From Acidobacteriota bacterium (GTDB lineage: Bacteria > Acidobacteriota > Thermoanaerobaculia > Multivoradales > SZUA-115): a stretch of 18,546 nucleotides of DNA. Below the pieces are notes generated by a model. That model saw only the letters and a list, made by a program, of their open reading frames with translations, made no database searches and had not been told where the DNA came from. Positions 13,704-18,546 of this stretch are shown in pieces. The stretch lies in contig QIHU01000130.1 in NCBI GenBank assembly GCA_003231035.1, positions 1 through 18,546 of the forward strand, written 5' to 3'. How positions within the stretch are numbered: position 1 is the first letter of the stretch; each line of letters starts with the position of its first letter. The translations under genes and the position numbers were made by a program.

Positions 13704-14462
13704 TTGGGAATCGCACTCGCTATCGCCAATCAGAAGGGCGGAGTCGGTAAGACGACGACCGCGATCAACTTCGGTGCTGCTCTGGCGGCGTTAGAGCGGA
13801 AAGTGCTGCTCATCGATTGCGATCCGCAAGGAAACGCAACGAGGGGACTGGGCTGTGAGGCCACTGAACCGCACCTCTACCATGTCTTGAGCGGCGAAAA
13901 CACGATGGCCGAGGCGATTCGTCCTAGCGGCTTCCCGTTCTTGGACCTTGTGCCAACAAACCGAGACCTGATTGGTTTCGAGGTTGAGTCCGTGGGTCAA
14001 GAGGGCTGGGAAGGCGTGCCGCGAGAGGCGCTAGAAACGGTCAAGGACCGCTATGACGTCGTGCTCTTCGACTGTCCTCCGTCGCTCGGCCACTTGACGG
14101 TCGGTGCACTCACCGCCGTCGACGGCGTCTTGGTGCCTCTGCAATGCGAGTATTTTGCCCTCGAGGGGATCAGCGAGCTCGTCGCCACCGTTCGTCGGGT
14201 GCAGCAAGGGCTCAACCGCACCTTGGAGATCTCGGGTATTCTCCTGACCATGTATGACGACCGCACCAATCTCAGTAAGGATGTGGTGGATGAAATCCGG
14301 AGTCACTTTGCCGACAAGGTCTTCAACACCGTGGTCCCCCGCAACATTCGCCTGGCCGAAGCGCCCAGCCACGGAATCTCGGTCTTGCAATATGACATCC
14401 GGTGTCGGGGCGCGAAAGCCTATCTAGACCTCGCGCGCGAGTTCTTGGGGCGAGCGGCATGA
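13704..14462 (+). CDS. parA: chromosome-partitioning ATPase ParA (Soj)
   Basis: This is a Walker-type DNA-bound ATPase that moves ParB-parS complexes. Of 252 residues, the deviant Walker A KGGVGKTTTAINFG (9-22) is followed by DCDPQGNATRGLG (37-49), and the Walker B segment is VVLFDCPPSLGHLT (about 118-131). There is no N-terminal HTH, so it is the short chromosomal type. The start is TTG (13704-13706), with GAGGT (13693-13697) six bases upstream. The longer reading back to 13563 would overlap rsmG and add 47 non-conserved residues. The stop overlaps the parB start (ATGA), indicating translational coupling. Confidence 0.96.
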   Translation: MGIALAIANQKGGVGKTTTAINFGAALAALERKVLLIDCDPQGNATRGLGCEATEPHLYHVLSGENTMAEAIRPSGFPFLDLVPTNRDLIGFEVESVGQEGWEGVPREALETVKDRYDVVLFDCPPSLGHLTVGALTAVDGVLVPLQCEYFALEGISELVATVRRVQQGLNRTLEISGILLTMYDDRTNLSKDVVDEIRSHFADKVFNTVVPRNIRLAEAPSHGISVLQYDIRCRGAKAYLDLAREFLGRAA

Positions 14463-15346
14463 GCCGCAAGCGAGGCTTGGGCCGCGGGCTGGACGCGCTG
14501 CTTCCAAGGGAAGTTCCTTCGGCCCCTCCGATGGGTCCGCCAGCAAGCCCCGCTACCCTGCTCCTCAGCCAGCTAGATCCGAACCGTCACCAGCCGCGGG
14601 AACGCTTTGACGAAGCGGCGCTGGCCGAGCTGGCCGATTCCATCCGCGCCAAAGGGCTGATTCAACCCGTGGTTGTGACTCCGGCCGCGGGCGATCGATA
14701 TACCATCGTCGCCGGTGAGCGCCGGTGGCGGGCCGCGAAGTTGGCAGGGCTGACCAAGGTCCCCGTCGTCGTGCGCGAAGTGGAAGACGACCAAGACTTT
14801 CTGGAACTTGCCTTGGTCGAGAACCTACAGCGCAGTGACCTCGACCCCGTTGAAGAGGCGGTTGCCTACCAGACCCTACGTGACCAGTTTGGTCTCTCGC
14901 AACAGGAGATCGGTGACAAGGTCGGCAAGAGTCGGCCGGTCATCGCCAACGCGCTGCGTTTGCTCAATTTGCCGGAGGGAGTTCTTGAACTGCTTCGAAG
15001 CGGCGCTCTATCGGTGGGGCAAGCGCGACCAATGTTGGCTCTCGGGAGTGCTGAAGAGCAGCTTCGTCTAGCTCGAGAAGCTGTCCGTAACTCACTGACA
15101 GCAAGAGACTTAGAGGCATTAGTTGCTACTGGAGAGAAGAAAAAATCGAAGAAAATAGCCAGCCCTCAGGAGGTCCATGCGGCGGCGGCGGCGGAGAGGC
15201 TGACGCAAGCCTTGCACACTCGGGTGGACATCCTTCGCAAGGGTCGCGGTGGCCAGGTTCGGGTTCATTTTCACTCCGAAGAGGAGCTGATGCGAATCTA
15301 TGATCTGATGGTGGGCCGAGGGGACGGGCAAGACGAGTCGAATTGA
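14459..15346 (+). CDS. parB: chromosome-partitioning protein ParB (Spo0J)
   Basis: This 295-residue CTP-dependent parS-binding clamp has the N-terminal RGLGRGLDALL segment (5-15), the arginine-rich CTP motif GERRWRAAKLAGL (about 86-98), ENLQRSDLDPVEEA (about 120-133), an HTH with SQQEIGDKVGKSRPVIANAL (about 146-165), and a C-terminal dimerisation domain (about 235-290). A Lys-rich linker (KKKSKK) precedes the last domain. The ATG overlaps the parA stop by 4 bp. The two parS sites are about 1.5 kb upstream. All parts needed for a working ParABS system are therefore present in this window. Confidence 0.97.
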   Translation: MSRKRGLGRGLDALLPREVPSAPPMGPPASPATLLLSQLDPNRHQPRERFDEAALAELADSIRAKGLIQPVVVTPAAGDRYTIVAGERRWRAAKLAGLTKVPVVVREVEDDQDFLELALVENLQRSDLDPVEEAVAYQTLRDQFGLSQQEIGDKVGKSRPVIANALRLLNLPEGVLELLRSGALSVGQARPMLALGSAEEQLRLAREAVRNSLTARDLEALVATGEKKKSKKIASPQEVHAAAAAERLTQALHTRVDILRKGRGGQVRVHFHSEEELMRIYDLMVGRGDGQDESN

Positions 15347-15368
15347 GAGTGACTACGGGAGCCGAGCG

Positions 15369-15857
15369 ATGATCTTCAAGGGTGATAGCAGCGATAGCGG
15401 TCCAGGCGGAGACCTGAATGGATTCGTTGATCGCGGCAGTTTGCTGCAAGGCGAGCTGCATTTCGAGAACTCGTTTCGAGTCGACGGCAAGGTGACCGGC
15501 AATATTGTCTCCTCTGGTGATCTGGTCGTTGGAGCCGGAGGCGAGATCGATGCCGATGTGCAAGTGGGGCGGATCTTCGTCAACGGGGTGGTTCGCGGCC
15601 ACGTGAAGGCGAGTAGGCAGGTTCAGATCGCAGCCGGCGGGAGGGTCTTTGCCGATCTCGAAACGCCCTCCTTGGTCATCGATGCTGGAGCTCATTTCGA
15701 AGGCCACTGCTCAATGGCTCGCGCCAAGAACAAGGGCACCCGCGCTCCCAAGGGCGCCTCTTCGGAGGTCGGGAAAAACCCAGCACGGCCACAAAAACGC
15801 CAAGCTGGTGGGGGTGGTCCCCAACTCGTCTCTTCCCGTTCCGTCAACGACGGGTAA
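15369..15857 (+). CDS. bactofilin (polymer-forming cytoskeletal protein)
   Basis: This 162-residue protein has a central right-handed beta-helix domain (about 18-115) showing the bactofilin hydrophobic/Gly periodicity, for example LLQGELHFENSFRVDGKV, then GDLVVGAGGEIDADV, then GRIFVNGVVRGHVKA and LVIDAGAHFEGHCSM. Flanking tails are disordered, and the C-terminal one is basic and Gly-rich (KNPARPQKRQAGGGG). Bactofilins self-assemble without nucleotide into filaments that position cell-wall or segregation machinery; in Myxococcus, BacNOP binds ParABS. Here the gene is 22 bp after parB and carries a good Shine-Dalgarno (GGGAG), so co-transcription with parAB is likely. Confidence 0.93.
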   Translation: MIFKGDSSDSGPGGDLNGFVDRGSLLQGELHFENSFRVDGKVTGNIVSSGDLVVGAGGEIDADVQVGRIFVNGVVRGHVKASRQVQIAAGGRVFADLETPSLVIDAGAHFEGHCSMARAKNKGTRAPKGASSEVGKNPARPQKRQAGGGGPQLVSSRSVNDG

Positions 15858-15872
15858 TCGAGGGATGGGAGT

Positions 15873-17600
15873 CTACTCGTAGGTGGGGAGAAAGGTGAGC
15901 GGGTGGTGGTCCAAGAAGTAGGGATCAAAAGCGTCGCGCAGGACCCGGCCATCGAGATCACGCGCGATCGGAAAACCCAGGGCGAAAAGTAAGGTCGCGG
16001 TGACATCCACCAATTCCGCGTTGCGTAGCCTCGCTTGTGCCTTCACTCCTTCTCCATAGAGGAGAAAAATGCCGTCCGGCGAGCGATGGAAGTCGGCTTT
16101 GAGCGATCGCTGCCGCGAAAGTTCGGCTCGTAACCAGCGCAGTCCCTTCGAACTCTCCGCGCCGTGCGCCGAAACCACCGCCATCATCCCGGAGCCTTGT
16201 TGCTCCCACAGGGCGGCCAAAGTCGAATCTAGCCACGAGTAGTAGGCACGGATCGCCAAAGCGGCGTCGGAGTATGGAGCCCGCTGCTTGCCCTCGAACT
16301 CGGCGGCAAGAAAACCACCGAAATAGCGGGTGGTGACCTTTCTGAGGCCTGGCAGCATGACGAAGACCACCTCCGCTGACCCTGGCTGATCGAGAAAGAA
16401 GCTGGTCAAGGAACTGCGCCAGAGGTCCTCCGCCACCGCCGAAGCGACGCCATCGGCGGGAGGCGAGCCAAAGGTTTCCAACAGTGCCGGGTCGAGGTCG
16501 GCGGTGCGCAAACGGAAGAGGCGAGCACGATTTTCGATCTCCGCCGGCCAAGCGGTACGCGAAGCCTTCACGTCGAAGAAATACCGATCGGAAAGCAAGA
16601 ACCGCAAGCCACTGGGCTCCGGTTCTTCGATCGGTGAACTCAGCGGCCAGCCCACCACACCGACCGGCACGTTGAGCTGGGCCAACAACTTCCACAGGGG
16701 CAAAGCACGAGCACGACTGGCGTCCACCACGCGGCTTGGCCCCCACAGGTGAGCGAAGAGGTTCAATGGCGCTAACGGGGAGAGTTCGAGCTTGGTTTCG
16801 CGACCTAGAAGTGGCGCCGCGCGAAGTTTGCTGTCGAGGATTCCATGCTTGTACGGGAGCTTACCGGTCGACAGGGTGAACCATAGCGAGCCTTTGTGAT
16901 TGGGCCGCATTGAGCCGAGCCGAGCGGAGCTGCCCTCCTCGATCATACGGCTGAAAAACGGTAGCGACCCTTGTTCCTTCAGCGGCAGGATCGCGTCCAG
17001 GGTCGCTCCTTCAAGCCCCACAACCAGGAGTCGGGTTGAAGGCGGAAGCGGATCGGGCACGGTGGACTCCGCTCGCGGGGGGAGGCTCTTGGGGGGGGAA
17101 TAGGCCAGGCGGCGTTCACAGACCAGGACCACCGAGAGGATGGGTAGTAGCCAAAAAGCGATCCGGCTGCGAATCCCGTAGTTGCGCTTGGCGACGCTGT
17201 GCAGAAGGGCGGTGTAGAAGCAAATTAGGGTCGAAACGGAGAGCAGGATCGCCCCTTTGATCAGCCGGTCGTTAATGCCACCGGGTAGGTAGTAGGCGTA
17301 CCGCGAGGCATGCAACCAGCACAATGCCGCTGCTGCTCCTTGAGCGAAAGTCAAAGCCCAGGGCAACAAGCGCAGTGCACGCCGCCGATGCTTGCGGGTC
17401 CACGGCAAAGTCAAGAACGATCCCAAGGTGCCAAAGAGCAAGGCATTGAGCACCATCGACCTCATCGCGCTCAGCCCACCGAAAGGTAAGTTGGGGTTGA
17501 GGAAGAAGAGGAGGACCGCGAAGTGGAGCCCAAATAGGGCTCCCGGTAGCCAGCTAGCAGCAATAATCTCCGCCAAGTGGCGGGCGTTCTTCTCTTCCAT
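15873..17600 (-). CDS. five-TM protein with degenerate alkaline-phosphatase-superfamily domain
   Basis: This 575-residue protein has five predicted TM helices (about 14-36, 46-66, 79-98, 114-136, 146-163). Basic loops after TM2 (RKHRRR) and TM4 (KRNYGIRSR) imply an N-terminus inside and a large domain outside. The domain resembles type I phosphodiesterase/AP-superfamily proteins: LLVVGLEGATLDA (191-203), then FTLSTGKLPYKHGI (241-254), VVSAHG (475-480) and HRSPDGIFLLYG (505-516). Compared by eye with the family pattern, the metal Asp is Glu197, the nucleophile Ser/Thr is Lys236, and DHG has become AHG (Ala478); the D..H pair in the middle motif is absent (GLRKVTTRYF). It may be a pseudoenzyme. 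ATG at 17600 was chosen; GTG at 17672 would add 24 residues. It is convergent with the bactofilin gene, 15 bp apart. Confidence 0.75.
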   Translation of the reverse strand: MEEKNARHLAEIIAASWLPGALFGLHFAVLLFFLNPNLPFGGLSAMRSMVLNALLFGTLGSFLTLPWTRKHRRRALRLLPWALTFAQGAAAALCWLHASRYAYYLPGGINDRLIKGAILLSVSTLICFYTALLHSVAKRNYGIRSRIAFWLLPILSVVLVCERRLAYSPPKSLPPRAESTVPDPLPPSTRLLVVGLEGATLDAILPLKEQGSLPFFSRMIEEGSSARLGSMRPNHKGSLWFTLSTGKLPYKHGILDSKLRAAPLLGRETKLELSPLAPLNLFAHLWGPSRVVDASRARALPLWKLLAQLNVPVGVVGWPLSSPIEEPEPSGLRFLLSDRYFFDVKASRTAWPAEIENRARLFRLRTADLDPALLETFGSPPADGVASAVAEDLWRSSLTSFFLDQPGSAEVVFVMLPGLRKVTTRYFGGFLAAEFEGKQRAPYSDAALAIRAYYSWLDSTLAALWEQQGSGMMAVVSAHGAESSKGLRWLRAELSRQRSLKADFHRSPDGIFLLYGEGVKAQARLRNAELVDVTATLLFALGFPIARDLDGRVLRDAFDPYFLDHHPLTFLPTYE

Positions 17601-17725
17601 GTCAGCTTTGCTACAGTCGACCTCGCTTCGGCGCTCGGCCAAGAGTGATCTTAGCAGGACGACTTTTACCACGGACTGTTAGCAGTCGGGACGACTCTAA
17701 CCACGGGCAGATAAGGGCGAGTGGA

Positions 17726-18451
17726 ATGAGCGAAAAAAGCTGTAGCGAAGCCGCGCGACGGATTGCGGTGGCCTTGGACACCTCCCAACGAGACCAGTTC
17801 CGCCGCTGGATCTCTTGGTTTGGACCGCGAGTGGGAGTCCTCAAGGTAGGGCTCGAGGCCTTCGTTCGTTGGGGCCCCGCGGCGGTGGAAGAGGCGAAGG
17901 CACAGGCCGAAGCGATCTTTCTAGATCTCAAGCTCCACGATATCCCGAACACCGTGGCCGGAGCGGTGCGCTCGGCCCGCGCCCTCGGCGTGCGCTACCT
18001 CACCGTTCATGCCGGGGGCGGCCCGGCGATGCTGGAAGCGGCGGTGGAGGCGGCCGGGGGCGAAGTGGCGATCCTCGCCGTGACCCTCCTGACTCATCTG
18101 GACGATGGGCAGCTCAATGCGCTCGATCTCGCGGGCTCGGCCTCGCGGCGAGTGGAGAGATGGGCCCGGCTGGCGCGTCAAGCGGGCTGCGCGGGAATCG
18201 TGTGTTCTCCCTTGGAGGCAGCCGCGTTGAGACGGGCCAATCCCGCACCGTTCTTGCTCGTCACTCCGGGCGTTAGACCGCTGACGGCCGCCCCTGGCGA
18301 CCAGCGCCGAACCGCCACCCCCGGCCAAGCCTTGCGCGCGGGCGCCGACCTCCTGGTGATCGGCCGCCCCCTTACTCGAGCGCCGGACCGCGACGTGGCG
18401 CTCGAGCGGATCGTCGCTGAGATGAACACCTCGCGCCGCGGGCCTCCCTAA
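17726..18451 (+). CDS. pyrF: orotidine 5'-phosphate decarboxylase
   Basis: This enzyme catalyses the last step of de novo UMP synthesis, OMP to UMP. The 241-residue TIM-barrel contains the catalytic segment FLDLKLHDIPNTV (71-83) with its Asp-Lys-Asp array, IAVALD (14-19), and the phosphate-binding loops LLVTPGVRP (about 182-190) and ADLLVIGRPLTRA (about 207-219). Length is normal for the bacterial group I enzyme. The ATG at 17726 is preceded by AGGGCGAGTGGA. An upstream in-frame reading to 17645 lacks conservation and would overlap the region before the divergent gene. No other pyr gene is nearby. Confidence 0.95.
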   Translation: MSEKSCSEAARRIAVALDTSQRDQFRRWISWFGPRVGVLKVGLEAFVRWGPAAVEEAKAQAEAIFLDLKLHDIPNTVAGAVRSARALGVRYLTVHAGGGPAMLEAAVEAAGGEVAILAVTLLTHLDDGQLNALDLAGSASRRVERWARLARQAGCAGIVCSPLEAAALRRANPAPFLLVTPGVRPLTAAPGDQRRTATPGQALRAGADLLVIGRPLTRAPDRDVALERIVAEMNTSRRGPP

Positions 18452-18546
18452 ACAAAGAAGATTGGACGCACGACCTGATGGTCGACCTTCCATTCGTAGG
18501 TGAAAGACAAGAACTCCAGAGGGACCGTGTACTTGCAGCGCATCCG
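18448..18546 (-). CDS. 3' end of an unidentified gene (partial, runs off the window)
   Basis: The minus strand is open from the right edge to a TAG at 18448-18450. It encodes 32 residues that end FTYEWKVDHQ...RPIFFV. The aromatic, strand-forming composition looks like real protein, unlike the Arg/Pro-rich shadow frames elsewhere. Its stop overlaps the pyrF stop by three bases in convergent orientation. The family cannot be told from so short a piece. Confidence 0.45.
   Translation of the reverse strand, partial: RMRCKYTVPLEFLSFTYEWKVDHQVVRPIFFV

Overview
The window (18.5 kb, visibly GC-rich) is ordinary chromosomal housekeeping DNA from a bacterium with Gram-negative-type gene content: YidC with a large periplasmic domain, a small SRP RNA, and a bactofilin. 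There is no plasmid, phage or transposase gene. Gene content and protein style would fit an Acidobacteriota-like (or deltaproteobacterial-like) lineage, but this is an impression and not a measurement.

Left arm, minus strand (about 526-8170). A good sigma-70-type promoter at 8141-8169 drives the SRP RNA gene, which lies 25 bp before dnaX. Then follow dnaX, ybaB/ebfC and recR, the classic replication/repair cluster. Closely spaced after them are a class III aminotransferase, a small P-loop NTPase (AAA_28/NadR-like), a membrane-anchored TPR-like protein, and two tandemly duplicated proteins that each carry two cyclic-nucleotide-binding domains and no output domain. The promoter-distal copy of that pair is damaged: relative to its neighbour it has lost 13 bp near its 3' end, the frame shifts, and the remainder of the old C-terminus is still readable downstream. 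That old 3' end runs straight into a perfect 31-bp-arm palindrome. Beyond it is gene-free DNA with a tandem 59-bp repeat (1-525).

Middle, plus strand (8237-12830). tadA is followed by two serine tRNAs (GGA, CGA) and then the conserved rpmH-rnpA-yidD-yidC-jag block. rpmH (44 codons, GTG start) is easily missed. The usual dnaA/oriC neighbour of rpmH is not present.

Right arm (12831-18546). Where many bacteria have mnmE and mnmG between jag and rsmG, this window has a 166-bp spacer with one perfect and one near-perfect parS site, then rsmG, parA, parB and a bactofilin on the plus strand. This forms a chromosome-segregation/cytoskeleton module. Convergent to it is a five-TM protein with an alkaline-phosphatase-superfamily domain in which most metal and nucleophile positions look substituted. 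Divergent from that is pyrF, and the 3' end of one more minus-strand gene runs off the right edge.

The points most worth a second look are the frameshifted dual-CNBD paralogue with its palindromic 3' end, the dual-CNBD/TPR/P-loop cluster as a possible unassigned second-messenger module, the apparent pseudo-phosphodiesterase, and the Jag/KhpB protein whose KH GxxG loop is acidic.
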